Positions 48,803 through 59,300 of a DNA stretch of 64,000 nt are shown one piece after another. Source of the stretch: an uncultured Clostridia bacterium (GTDB lineage: Bacteria > Bacillota > Clostridia > Christensenellales > Aristaeellaceae); NCBI GenBank assembly GCA_934630705.1, contig CAKTWP010000011.1, forward strand, positions 9,116 to 73,115, given 5' to 3'. Each line of letters opens with the position of its first letter. The first letter of the stretch is position 1. A model generated the notes under the pieces. That model ran no database searches. It was not told the DNA's origin and worked only from the letters and a program-made list of their open reading frames with translations. The position numbers were made by a program, and so were the translations under genes.

Positions 48803-51800
48803 TTACGCTTCGGGGTTGGCGGGACGCGCCCCGAAATAATGGATCATCTGGCTGTCGGAGAGCTTGAACTGCTCCTGCACGAAGCCCCAAAGCAGATAGG
48901 GCCGCTTGTTCATGGTGTTCTTCATGCGATCCACGCGCACCTGCCAATAGCGCATGTAGCCGTCGGCGGTGGTGGGGGAATCGACATTGATGGTGGGCTC
49001 CTTGAAGTTCGCCCAGCGGGCATAGTGAATGGGCAGCTCGGGCTTGATCAGGGCCGTGCATTCATCCAGCTCCGCGATCATCACCTCGCTGGTCAGCGTC
49101 TGGAAGATCACGCCCAGCTTGGTGAGGAACTGATCCCGAATCTCATCGGATTCCAGCAGCTTGCGGAAGATCACGTTGTTGATCCGCTGCTCGCCCATGC
49201 CCTTTGCTTTCAGATAGGACCAGGGGCTGTTGAAGCCCGAATTAAACAGGCCGTAGTCCAGGTCGAACAGCAGGCACTTCCATTTCTGCCCCTCCCCGGG
49301 CAGCTTATAGAACATGATGTTGCCGGGGTCAGAATCCCCAAAGAACATCTTGATGGCGAGCCAATCCAGATAATTGTCCACGTCGATGTGATCGTAAAGA
49401 TATTGCAGATCGGCGGGGTTTTTGTTGGGCGACAGCTGGGCGATTTCCTTGAGCATGGCCCGGTATTCCTTGTTGCTGCCCTGCACCACCGACCAGCTGC
49501 CCCGCAGGATGGTCATATTCTCGTAAATGTCCTTATCCTTTTCCAGATCCAGCCCCTCATGCTGGGCGATGGAGAAGCGATCCTTGCGCTCCCGCAGGTT
49601 GTAATGGCCCCAGTAGGTGCCGTTCAGATACACCACCACCGGCCGCCAGGACAGGCACATCAGATCGGTGTCGATATACTTTTGCACCAGCCGGGTCTGC
49701 ACCCCGTCTGCCACCCGGGTAAACACATTGTCATTGCCGGAATTGCGCAGGGTAAAGGATTTATAGTAGGTGTAATCCCGTTCTTCAAACAGGGCGGCGT
49801 TGAAGTATTTTTCGCCATAAGCCGCCTGCGCCCGCAGCTTGAAGGATTTTTGCGGCATGTCCAGAGAATAGTCGCCCATCAGGTCCATCTTGATGCCCTG
49901 AGAAATATAGGCTTCCTTGGTTTCCTGGCTGAAAATTTCCACATAACCGGGCCGGTCAATTTTGCCGTAGGTACGGTAAAGGGGCGTTTTGAAGGGAATT
50001 TTGCTTTTGTCCACCACCGTGCATTTGGCAAGATCAGGCGCATCGGACATCAGGCCGTTTGTGGTGTTCCACAGCTCCTCCGGATCGCATACCAGCGACA
50101 CCACGTCCAGGGTATGATAGGTATTCATAATATAGGAAGCGGTGGCGGTTTCAGAGGGCTGCAGGCCGGTTTGAAAGGCCCGGGCCCGAAGCACCAGATT
50201 GGCCGAGGTGGTGATAGGGCCGGTGTAGACCGTGCCGTTATCCACGGTGGGGATGGAGCCGTCGGTGGTATAGCGGATGGTGGCCCCGTCCTCGGCAGAG
50301 ATGCTCACGGTCACTTCCCCGGTATACAGGCCGCTGGCCAGATCAAAGGCAGGCTTTTGGGAGAAACCGTAAAAGCCCGAGCCGTTGGCCGCGCCAGGGG
50401 TTGGCGCGTCATAATAAAAAAAGCCGTTGGCCCCCAGGGTACGGCCATAGGAAATATCGGTGGGGATGGCGGGCACATACATCCGATCCAGCACCCGGCC
50501 GGTGGCGTCGGCCAGGGTCATCATCTCGCCCCCGTTCCGGGACAGGCTGAAGGATGCGTGCAGCTGCCCGCCTGCATTGGCCGTTTCCGATTTGTCCAGC
50601 AGCACCACTTTATACTCCCCTGGGAAAATGGACGTCCCCTGGGGGAACGTCCATTTCCGGGGCCAATTGATATTATCGCTCAGCCCCCAGCCGGATAAAT
50701 CCCAGGTCTGGGTGGAGGAGTTATAGATTTCCACGTAATCGCAGGCCTTCTGCCCGCTGACGGCCACCACCTGATCGGCGGAGGAGAGAATCTCGGAAAT
50801 ATATACCCCGGAGGGATTGATGGCCCGCAGATATTCATCCGCCCGATGGGCGCCGGACTGGCCGTTGGACGCCCCGGGGGTAGGCAGGGTATATACCTGC
50901 CAGGCAAGGGTGTCCGGGTTGCGGCCATAGCTCATATCCCGGCCCACGCCGCTGACCACCACCCGATCCACCAGTTCGCCGGTGAGGGTGGAAAGAACGA
51001 GGGTTTCGGATTCGTTGTTGATGGAGAAATTGGTGTGGGGATAACGGGTGGATTCCTCCACCTTGTTTTTCCCGGAGCAGAACACCAGATAATATCCCCC
51101 CGCAGGGATCACCGCGTCCTTGGGGAAGGTCCATTTAATGGGCTTATGCTCATCATCGCTCAGGGCCATATTGCCAAGGGAAATGGGCGTGTCCCCGATG
51201 TTATACAGCTCCACCCAGTCGCTCAGCTCGTCATCCTCATCCCGCAGCCCGGACCGGGGGGAGGGGCACACCTCGTTGATCATCAGCACCCCGGGGGTGA
51301 CGGTATACTGGGCCAGGAAAGCATCGTGGCCCTCCGGGCTGTTTTCAAAGCCGGGGGAATAGAGCTCTGTTTTTTCAAATTCGCCGGTTTCGTTCCGGGC
51401 GTAGGATTCATCGGCGTTCAGGGTGGGCACCTTCACATAATCGATGGCCACGCCGGATGCATCGAAGAGATACACCGTTTCGCCCAGGGAGGACATTTTG
51501 AACTTGGCGTGAAACGCCCCGTCCGCGCCGTCCCGGTTAACACCGTCGCAGAACACGATCACCCGGCCCCGGGCCGCAAGCGTCACATCCGGGAACAGAA
51601 ACTTGATCCGGTCCGCCCGATCAGACAGGCCCACGCCCTTGAGGTTGATGGGCGCATCCAGGGTGTTTTCGATTTCCACCCAATCGCTGAATTTCCCGCT
51701 TTCATCGGGATATGCGGCAGCGTTATCCGTCATCACCTCGGAGATGCGCAGGCCCGCATGGGTGGTCAGCTCGCCGGTGGCCGTGGCGTTCACCGCCTTC

Positions 51801-51919
51801 ACAATGGGCGTTTTGGGCATGGCGATCACAAAAAGCAGCAGCGCCGCGGCCAGCGCAAGCAGCAGCGGCATGCGCACATCCTTCTTATTATAGCGCGCGT
51901 TCCGTCTGGGTTTGCTCAC
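48803..51919 (-). CDS. Secreted CotH kinase-family protein with lamin-tail domains
   Basis: About 1038 aa starting with GTG 51919 (AGGAGG 9 nt upstream). Signal anchor PLLLALAAALLLFVIA near the N-terminus; three lamin-tail domains (LRISEVMTDN, LMINEVCPSP, VYISEILSS starts); a chitobiase-type beta domain (IRYTTDGSIPT); then CotH with YWGHYNLRERKDRFSI and LLFDLDYGLF, and FFGDSDPGNIMFYKL carrying the D..N metal residues. CotH proteins are atypical kinases or phosphotransferases. Lies first in the DUF4956-VTC-GNAT run. Confidence 0.85.
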   Translation of the reverse strand: MSKPRRNARYNKKDVRMPLLLALAAALLLFVIAMPKTPIVKAVNATATGELTTHAGLRISEVMTDNAAAYPDESGKFSDWVEIENTLDAPINLKGVGLSDRADRIKFLFPDVTLAARGRVIVFCDGVNRDGADGAFHAKFKMSSLGETVYLFDASGVAIDYVKVPTLNADESYARNETGEFEKTELYSPGFENSPEGHDAFLAQYTVTPGVLMINEVCPSPRSGLRDEDDELSDWVELYNIGDTPISLGNMALSDDEHKPIKWTFPKDAVIPAGGYYLVFCSGKNKVEESTRYPHTNFSINNESETLVLSTLTGELVDRVVVSGVGRDMSYGRNPDTLAWQVYTLPTPGASNGQSGAHRADEYLRAINPSGVYISEILSSADQVVAVSGQKACDYVEIYNSSTQTWDLSGWGLSDNINWPRKWTFPQGTSIFPGEYKVVLLDKSETANAGGQLHASFSLSRNGGEMMTLADATGRVLDRMYVPAIPTDISYGRTLGANGFFYYDAPTPGAANGSGFYGFSQKPAFDLASGLYTGEVTVSISAEDGATIRYTTDGSIPTVDNGTVYTGPITTSANLVLRARAFQTGLQPSETATASYIMNTYHTLDVVSLVCDPEELWNTTNGLMSDAPDLAKCTVVDKSKIPFKTPLYRTYGKIDRPGYVEIFSQETKEAYISQGIKMDLMGDYSLDMPQKSFKLRAQAAYGEKYFNAALFEERDYTYYKSFTLRNSGNDNVFTRVADGVQTRLVQKYIDTDLMCLSWRPVVVYLNGTYWGHYNLRERKDRFSIAQHEGLDLEKDKDIYENMTILRGSWSVVQGSNKEYRAMLKEIAQLSPNKNPADLQYLYDHIDVDNYLDWLAIKMFFGDSDPGNIMFYKLPGEGQKWKCLLFDLDYGLFNSGFNSPWSYLKAKGMGEQRINNVIFRKLLESDEIRDQFLTKLGVIFQTLTSEVMIAELDECTALIKPELPIHYARWANFKEPTINVDSPTTADGYMRYWQVRVDRMKNTMNKRPYLLWGFVQEQFKLSDSQMIHYFGARPANPEA

Positions 51920-52099
51920 AGATTCCGTCCTCCTATTAAAAAGCGGCAGATAAACCTCTCTCAGATGCATTCCGTCAGAAATGCACATCCAGTATACCAC
52001 ACTTTTTTGTAACAAAAAAGACTTAATTTCATAAATGTGAAAAGTTTACAATATCATGGGCCCCAGATTGGCCCCATCTCCCTTTTCCAGAATTATTTC

Positions 52100-52128
52100 T
52101 TGCAGTTTTTCCGGGTTTCCTGTATAAT
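52100..52128 (+). promoter_or_regulatory. Promoter of the foldase gene
   Basis: TTGCAG (52100-52105), 17 bases, TATAAT (52123-52128); start codon 44 bases on. Confidence 0.65.
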
Positions 52129-52172
52129 AAAGCTTGCTATAAACGCAAAAAAAGATTGGAGATGTATCCTGT

Positions 52173-53501
52173 ATGCGGAAAAAGTGTATTCTCGCCCTGA
52201 TGCTCGCGGCGATGCTGGTGCTCAGCGGCTGTGCGCTGGTGACGGTGGATGAAGCGGCGGATAACGCCCGGGTCATTCTGGATGTGGACGGCGAAACCGT
52301 CAATAAGGCCGTATTCCATAACATGGTGGAATATCAGCTGTATCAGAACCAGCAGATGAATTCCTATTATCAGATGCTGGGCCTGACCGGCTCCTTCTCC
52401 ACGGATGAAAACACCGTGGCTCAGGAAGTGCTGGCCAGCTATACCAATTCTCTGGTGGCCAAGCATAAGGCTGCGGAGCTGGGCTTCGATCAGATGACCG
52501 AAGAAGAAAACCAGGAAATCCAGGAAACCGCTGAAAAGAATTATGAGGAGCTGCTCACCGAAATCAAGGATCACTATCTTGCGGATTCTGCTTCTCTGGA
52601 TGAAGCTGAACTGCGCCAGAAGGCCATGGAATATGCCAATGAAAACGGCATGTCCACCCTGGAAAACTATCTGGATTCCGCCAAGATCGAAAAGTCCGTG
52701 GAAAAGCTCCGGGCTGACACGGTCAAGGATGTGACCTATACCCAGGAAGAGCTGCAGGCCAAGCTGGATGAGGAAGCTGCCGCCAATAAGACCACTTTTG
52801 AATCCAACCCCGATTATTACGGCTATTATCTGAACAACGGCACCCCCGTGTATTACAACGCCCCCGGCTATCGGATGGTGAAGCAGGTGCTGGTGAAGTT
52901 CAACGAGGAAGACAACACCGCCCTGACTGAAAAGAATACCGAACTGTCTCAGGCCAAGACCGCGCTGAACGATGCGCAGTCCGCCCTGACCGAGGCTGCC
53001 GAGGACGCGGATAAGACCGCCCTGCAGGCCGCCGTGGATGAAGCGCAGGCCAAGCTGGACGAGGTTCAGGCGGTTTACGATGCGCTGAAGGAAACCGCCT
53101 ATGCCAACATCCAGGCCAAGGCTGACGAGATCTATCAGAAGGCCATTGCCGAGGGCGCGGACTTTGACGCGCTGGTGGCTGAATTCAACGAAGACACCGG
53201 CATGCCCGCCGCTGGCTATGCTGTGCGCGAAGGCTACAGCTTCTTTGTCGCCTCCTTTGTGGATGCCGCCATGGCGCTGGAAAAGGTGGGCGATGTGAGC
53301 GAGCCCGTCAAGAGCGATTATGGCTTCCATATCATCCAGTACAGCACGGATATCACCGAGGGCACCGTGGCGCTGGATACCGTCAGCGATACCTTGGGCG
53401 CCGAGCTGCTTTCTGAAAAGCAGGATCAGGCTTACGCCGATGCGCTGGCTGCCTGGGTCAGCGAGGCGAAGGTGGAATCCCATCTGGAGAAGCTGCACTG
53501 A
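52173..53501 (+). CDS. PrsA/SurA-like peptidyl-prolyl isomerase lipoprotein
   Basis: 442 aa. Lipoprotein signal ending LSGC (C20). SurA-type N-terminal helices with ILDVDGETVNKAVFHN; a long acidic linker with a repeat-like coiled stretch (LSQAKTALNDAQSALTEAAE); and a parvulin-type end around EGADFDALVAEFNEDTGMPA, PVKSDYGFHIIQYS. Would help extracellular proteins fold. Membrane-anchored on the outer face. The 100-residue helical insert in the parvulin loop is unusual. Confidence 0.85.
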   Translation: MRKKCILALMLAAMLVLSGCALVTVDEAADNARVILDVDGETVNKAVFHNMVEYQLYQNQQMNSYYQMLGLTGSFSTDENTVAQEVLASYTNSLVAKHKAAELGFDQMTEEENQEIQETAEKNYEELLTEIKDHYLADSASLDEAELRQKAMEYANENGMSTLENYLDSAKIEKSVEKLRADTVKDVTYTQEELQAKLDEEAAANKTTFESNPDYYGYYLNNGTPVYYNAPGYRMVKQVLVKFNEEDNTALTEKNTELSQAKTALNDAQSALTEAAEDADKTALQAAVDEAQAKLDEVQAVYDALKETAYANIQAKADEIYQKAIAEGADFDALVAEFNEDTGMPAAGYAVREGYSFFVASFVDAAMALEKVGDVSEPVKSDYGFHIIQYSTDITEGTVALDTVSDTLGAELLSEKQDQAYADALAAWVSEAKVESHLEKLH

Positions 53502-53637
53502 GCGGATGGGAAGAAGGCGGGAAGCAGCGATTGAGACGCTTGCGCTATCGCCTTTGACGGCGACGGGACTCAGGTATGAGACACTCTTTGAGCGGCCTTC
53601 GTACCCGTTCCCCCACGGAACGCCATAAATATTGATA

Positions 53638-53677
53638 ATAAAGAACCCGCTTTTGATATCAAAAGCGGGTTCTTTAT
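53638..53677 (+). terminator. Perfect palindromic terminator
   Basis: 40-base perfect palindrome centred on TTTTGATATCAAAA with GAACCCGC arms and T run TTATATTTTT after it. Strong for the foldase gene. Confidence 0.9.
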
Positions 53678-53722
53678 ATTTTTCCTTAAGAAGATGTGAA
53701 TAAAGATTTGAATTGTTTTTCA

Positions 53723-53796
53723 TCCGCAATGCACCCCGAAAGGGCTATGGAAACGATTCATCGTCTCCTTGTCCGCTCTGGAGCGCATTGCTGATT
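53723..53796 (-). repeat. Hairpin repeat, copy A
   Basis: On the minus strand reads TCAGCAATGCGC.CCAGAG, then a core CGGACAAGGAGACGATGAA and TCGTTTCC.TAGCC, then GGGTGCATTGCGG. Nearly identical core to copy B (59684-59760) in opposite orientation. Confidence 0.75.
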
Positions 53797-54013
53797 TTAT
53801 GAGATTCATTTCATATTCCCGCTGCTTTCCCGGAAGGAGTGGGCGAAACGACCTGCCTGCCAGTGGCAGACGCGGCCTGAAGGGCTTCAGCACGTTGCGT
53901 GAATCAGCCGAAACAAGCGACAGCACTCCACCGAGCCGATTGCGGTTACGAAAAGAAAAATGTGCTTTGGTTACAAAGGGCGTTTTTCCCGCAGCATGCC
54001 GCACTCTTTCCCG

Positions 54014-55183
54014 TCACTTGTCCACCCGGAAAATGCCGCACTTGAGATACTGAGTTTCAGGCGCAGCGGGGAGAATGGGATGATCCCGACCCTGGGTGCG
54101 GTACTCTACCTGGAACAGCCGCACCCGCGCATCCTGCGCCGCAGAGAGCACCACGTCCCGGAACGCCCCGGGCAGCATGTGCTGGCTGCAGGAGCAGGTG
54201 ACCAGGTATCCGCCGTTTTTGAGCAGCTTCAGCCCCCGCAGATTGATCTCCTTGTATCCCCGTTCGGCAGCCTCCAGATTATGGCGCGTTTTGGTAAAGG
54301 CCGGGGGATCCAGAATCACTACGTCATATTGCGCCCCCGCCGCGCACTGCTCCTTGAGGAAATCAAAGGCATTGGCCGCCACAAAATCCACCTGATCAAA
54401 CCCGTTCAGCGCCGCATTTTCCCGGGCGCACTGGCAGGCAAATTCTGAAATATCCACGCCCGTCACATGCCGGGCCCCAAACCTGGCCGCATGCAGGGCG
54501 AAAGACCCGGTGTGGGTGAAGCAGTCCAGCACCTCCGCTCCCTTCACAAAGGGCGCAATGGCCGCGCGGTTTTCCTTCTGATCCAGGAAAAAGCCCGTTT
54601 TCTGGCCGTTCTTCACGTCCACCCAGAACTTCACGCCGTTTTCTTCGATCATCACCTTGTCCGGCACCTGGCCCCGGAGCACCCCCGTCACCTGAGGCAG
54701 CCCCTCCAGCTCCCGCACCGGCACGTCGCCCCGCTCATAAATCCCGTCGGGATGCAGCAGCTCCATCAGCGCATCGCAGATCATGCCCTTGTATTTCTCC
54801 ATGCCCAGGCACAGACATTGCAGCGACAGAACGCCTCCGAAGCTGTCCACAATCACCGCAGGCAGCCCATCGCTTTCGGCAAAGATCAGCCGGCAGGAGC
54901 GCAGATCCGCAAACCTGCGGCGATAATCCACCGCTTCCTGCACCCGGCGATAAATGAACGCCTGATCAATGGGCTCATCCCGGCGGCTGAGCACGCGCAG
55001 CGCAATCTGGGACGCAGGATTGTATACCGCCATGGCCAGAAACCGGCCGTTGGACGCGGTGACGCGCACGGTGTCCCCCGGCTGGGGATCGCCCTTGCTT
55101 CTTGCAATATCGCTGCGGAACACCCAGGGATGGCCCGCATAAACCCGTTTTTCCTTGCCCGGCAGCAGGATGATGTCCGCCAT
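54014..55183 (-). CDS. rlmI: 23S rRNA methyltransferase RlmI-like
   Basis: 389 aa. N-terminal PUA domain (ILLPGKEKRVYAGHPWVFR), then a Rossmann methyltransferase: motif I EVLDCFTHTGSFALHAARF, DPPAF motif VILDPPAFTKTRHNL and the C-terminal HPILPAAPETQYLK. Matches the RlmI/RlmK class that methylates a cytosine of 23S rRNA. Stands alone, divergent from the lipid gene pair. Confidence 0.88.
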   Translation of the reverse strand: MADIILLPGKEKRVYAGHPWVFRSDIARSKGDPQPGDTVRVTASNGRFLAMAVYNPASQIALRVLSRRDEPIDQAFIYRRVQEAVDYRRRFADLRSCRLIFAESDGLPAVIVDSFGGVLSLQCLCLGMEKYKGMICDALMELLHPDGIYERGDVPVRELEGLPQVTGVLRGQVPDKVMIEENGVKFWVDVKNGQKTGFFLDQKENRAAIAPFVKGAEVLDCFTHTGSFALHAARFGARHVTGVDISEFACQCARENAALNGFDQVDFVAANAFDFLKEQCAAGAQYDVVILDPPAFTKTRHNLEAAERGYKEINLRGLKLLKNGGYLVTCSCSQHMLPGAFRDVVLSAAQDARVRLFQVEYRTQGRDHPILPAAPETQYLKCGIFRVDK

Positions 55184-55361
55184 AAAAGCATCTCCTTTGG
55201 GCCGATGGCCCGCTTTTTTTGTTAGGGGAAAATGTTAGGGAAAAGCCCGCTTTTTCGCGTGCCTTCCGCGGTTTTGAAAGCCTGCCGGGATTTTCAACCG
55301 TCAAAAATGGGCGATTTTCCATAGGTTGAGGACAAAAATCCGGAATTCTTTCAACGTTTCC

Positions 55362-55391
55362 TTTACATTATACCATAAAATATCGTATAAT
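55362..55391 (+). promoter_or_regulatory. Promoter of the reductase/synthase pair
   Basis: TTTACA (55362-55367), 18 bases, TATAAT (55386-55391). Confidence 0.65.
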
Positions 55392-55457
55392 GGAAATGTG
55401 TCAAAAAAATGTTCTTTCATTCCTGTATGGAAAAACCTGGTTAGAAGGAGGATTGCC

Positions 55458-56264
55458 TTGCCTGTCGTATGGATTACCGGCGCGTCCAGCGGCCTGGGGC
55501 TGCACACCGCCCGGGCGCTGGCGGACGCGGGATTTCGGGTGATTGCCGGGGCCCGCAGCTTTCATCAAACGGAAGCCCATTTGCCCGGCATTTGCTGCCT
55601 GCCTCTGGATGTGACCAGCCCCTCCAGCGTGGCCGCCTTTGTTCAGGAAGCCCAGACAGAAGCCGGCGCGCCCGACGCGCTGGTAAACTGCGCCGGGATG
55701 CTGGTGCTGGGCGCCTGCGAAAGCTATGCCATCGATGAGCTGCGGCTGGTGCTGGAAACCAATTTTCTGGGTCAGGTGGCCATGATTCAGGCGGCGCTGC
55801 CGCTGATGCGCGCGCAGGGCCACGGCCGGATCGTGAATTTTTCCTCGATCAACGGCCTGCTGGGCATTCCCTTTGAAGGGGCGTATACCGCCAGCAAGCA
55901 CGCCATTGAGGGCTTCAGCGAATGCCTGGCCATGGAAACCAAGCCCTTTGGCATAGAGGTGATGGTGGTGGAGCCGGGGGATCACCAGAGCGGCTCGAAT
56001 GCCTATCGCCGCCACAGCGCCGGGATGAGCGCATCCTCGCCCTATGCCGCCGCCTTTGCCGCCGCCACGGCCCGCATCGCCGCCGATGAACATGGGGGCA
56101 GCGACCCGGATGCGCTAGGCCGCAAAATCGCCCGGGCGCTGAAGCGCCGCCGCCTGCCCCGCAAGCTGCGGGTGGCCAAGGCGGATCAGCATCTGGCCGT
56201 ATGGCTCCATGACGCGCTGCCCGCCCGGCTGTTTGACCGGATGATTGCTTCCTATTATCGCTGA
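55458..56264 (+). CDS. Short-chain dehydrogenase/reductase
   Basis: 268 aa starting with TTG 55458, 6 nt after AGGAGG. SDR signature: TGASSGLGLHTARAL, DVTSPSS, NCAG, active-site YTASK with FSSIN serine. The C-terminus carries a basic stretch (RALKRRRLPRKLRVAK) and aromatic end, like membrane-associated ketosphinganine reductases. 52 bases before the fusion gene, sharing its promoter: it probably reduces the keto product made there. Substrate inferred. Confidence 0.8.
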   Translation: MPVVWITGASSGLGLHTARALADAGFRVIAGARSFHQTEAHLPGICCLPLDVTSPSSVAAFVQEAQTEAGAPDALVNCAGMLVLGACESYAIDELRLVLETNFLGQVAMIQAALPLMRAQGHGRIVNFSSINGLLGIPFEGAYTASKHAIEGFSECLAMETKPFGIEVMVVEPGDHQSGSNAYRRHSAGMSASSPYAAAFAAATARIAADEHGGSDPDALGRKIARALKRRRLPRKLRVAKADQHLAVWLHDALPARLFDRMIASYYR

Positions 56265-56316
56265 CTATCCCAACCCGCTTTTTTGAAAGCATTTTGAATA
56301 AAAGGGGGAAACGCCA

Positions 56317-59300
56317 TTGAGTGAAATTCTGGCCCGGAGCCAACGGCTTCGGGAGAACATGACCCTGGAAAATCTCTTTGCGCTCATCTGCTCGGATGAA
56401 AAGAAGGTGGCCGCCCGGTATCTGAAGGGCGAAATGGAATACGCCATCACCTATGGCGAATACAAGGCCCGGGCCTTTGCCTGCGCCGCGGCGCTGCGCC
56501 GGCAGCTGGGCGCGCCGGGAAAGGACGCGTTTATCGCCATCCAGCTGGACACCTGCCCGGAATGGTTTTCGCTGTTCTGGGGCGCGATGGCGGCGGGCTA
56601 CAATGCCGTGCTGCTGGACGCGACACTGAATGAAACCATGACCGGCCACATGCTGGAAGAAGCAGGGGCTGTGGCGCTGATTGGCCGCAAGCCCCGGGCG
56701 CTGCCCGTCTCTCTGCCCCAGTTTACCGCGGACAGCCTCTGGAATGCTCCGGCGGATCCGGCCTTCCGCCCGTCCTTTGGCACCATGGTGGCTCTTTGCA
56801 CCTCCGGCACCACCGCCACCAGCCGCATTTTCGTTTACGATCAGCAGGCCATTTGCAGCCAGGTGCTCAATTCGGAGCTGCTGTACCGGGAAAATCAGCG
56901 AATCATCTGCGATAAACCCGGGCGGAATCTGGCGTTTCTGCCCTATCACCATGTTTTCGGCTTTATGGTCTGCCTGCAATGGATTCATTTTATCGGCTAC
57001 GAAAACATTTATCTGCATGATCGCAGTCCCCAGACCATTCAGGATACCTGCCGCCGCTTCCATGTGACCCATCTGATCGCGGTGCCGCTGCTGGCCAACA
57101 ACCTGTCCACCGGGCTGAACCGCAAGCTGGCCAAGGAAAAGCGCTTTAAGCGCATGGCCTTCAAATCCATGCGGGGCACGTCCCTGGCTCTGCAGGCCGT
57201 GGCGCCGGGGATGGGGCTGGATCTGGCCCGGAAGCACATGTTCAAAAACGTGGTCTCGCAAATGCTGGGGCCGGACATTCGCTGCATCATTCTGGGCGGC
57301 AGCCATACCCCGAAAAAGCATATGCGCACCCTGTCCGCCCTGGGGTATTACACCGTGTCCGGCTTTGGCATGACGGAAACGGGGGTCACCTCCGTGGAAA
57401 CGGGCATGAGCATGTGGAAGCGCACCTCCGGCTCCGTGGGCCGGCCGCTGAGCAGCGCGGAATATACCGTCCGGGACGCGGCGGATGAGCAGCGGGGGGA
57501 AATGTATATCAAGGGCAACACCGTTCATACCGGCCGGCTTTCCGGCGGCAAGCTGCTGCCCCCCGATCTGGACGATGCAGGCTGGTATCGCACCGGCGAC
57601 GTGGTGCGCCTGCGCAAGGGCCGGCGCATGTATGTGGAAGGCCGGGCCAAGGACGTGATTATCAACGAATCCGGGGAAAACGTGTATCCCGATGAGATCG
57701 AGGACGCGTTCGGTGGCCTGCCCGGTGTGGAACAGCTGTGCGTGCTGGGCGTGCCCACAGAGGAAGCCCAGCGCGGCCATAAGCGGGATACGCTTTACGA
57801 AGACATCACGTTGGTGCTGAATCTGGGCAGCCATTACGGCGATGCGGCGTTTTCCGCTCAGCTGATGGACCGGGTGCGACGGATTAACAGCGCCCTGCCC
57901 GCCCTCAAGCGGGTGAGCCGGGTGATTCTGTGCGGCCAGCCCTTCCAGACCGCTGGGGGCATCAAGGTGAAGCGAATCGCCCTAAAGCAGCAGATTCTGG
58001 AGCACGCCTTCGATTATCAGGAGGGTGATCTGCGCAAGGGCGCCGCCCCGGCCGCGCCTGTGGCCACGGAAAAAAATGCCCAGGATGCGGAATTGCGGCA
58101 GCTCAAGGAAAAGGCCCGGGCGCTGTATGCCCAGGCGCTGGACATTCCCGCCGCCGACATTCGGGACGACGCCCACTTTATCGATGAGCTGGGCGGCGAC
58201 AGCCTGCAGGTGCTCAGCCTGAGCCTGAAGGCCGAGGAAACGCTGGGCGTACTGATTCCGCCGGAGGAATATGGCCTGTGCACCACGGTCAATGATCTGG
58301 CCGCCCTGCTCCAGCGCCATCTTCACGGGGAAAAGGAGGAGGCCCCTGCCGGGCCGGTCACGCCCATCACCCGCTTTGAGGATGCGCCCGAATATCAGGC
58401 CTTTGCCGCCCGCCAGCAGGCGCTGATGGGCGACGGCCAGGAGAACCCCTATTTCGTGTGCCATGATTCCCCGCTGATGGACACCTCCGTGATGGCGGGG
58501 CAGAAGGTGCTGAATTTCGGCAGCTACAATTATGTGGGCATGTCCGGCCGAAAGGAAACCAGGGAAGCCGCCAAGGCCGCTATCGATCAATATGGCACCT
58601 CCGCCTCGGGCAGCCGCCTGCTGGCCGGGGAAAAGACGCTCTATCAGGAATTGGAGCGGGAGATTGCCGATTGGAAGCACGCCGAGGCCGCGCTGGTGTT
58701 GGTGGGCGGCCATTCCACCAACGTTACCTGCGTAGGCAATTTCTGCGGCAAGGGCGATCTGATTCTTTATGACGCGATCATCCACAATTCCGTGGCCCAG
58801 GGCTGCCAGCTGTCCAAGGCGGTCTGCCGCCCCTTCCCCCACAACGATGTGGCGGCGCTGGAGGGCATTCTCCGGGCCCAGCGGCAGAAATACGCCAAGG
58901 TGCTCATCATCATCGAGGGTGCGTATTCCATGGACGGCGATATTGCGCCCGTGCCCCAGATCGTGGCGCTGAAGAAGAAGTATGGCTGTTTCCTGATGGT
59001 GGATGAGGCCCATTCCGCCTGCGTGATCGGGCAGACCGGCGGCGGCGTGGACGAATATTTCGGCCTTGCCCCGGATGACATCGACATCAAGATGGGCACC
59101 CTGTCCAAGGGGCTGGGCGCCTGCGGCGGATATCTGGCCGGGCCGAAGGCCATCATTGAATACATGCGGTATAATCTGCCCGGGTTTGTGTTCTCTGTGG
59201 GCATTTCCCCGCCGCTGGCAGCGGAGGTGCTCTGCGCCATCCGGCTGCTGCGCAGCGATCCCACCATCATGGAAAACATGCGCCGAAACATTCGCTGCTT

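Larger units (their letters stand above)
53502..54013. other. Intergenic region with repeats, no gene
   Basis: 512 bases: GC-rich inverted stretches after the foldase gene, the terminator at 53638-53677, hairpin repeat copy A at 53723-53796, and a stretch to 54013 without any credible reading frame. Confidence 0.6.

Noticed and set aside
51980..52015. Promoter and TTG start for the CotH gene at 52015
   Set aside because: TATACT is present but no good -35, and GTG 51919 has a far better ribosome site directly before the signal anchor.
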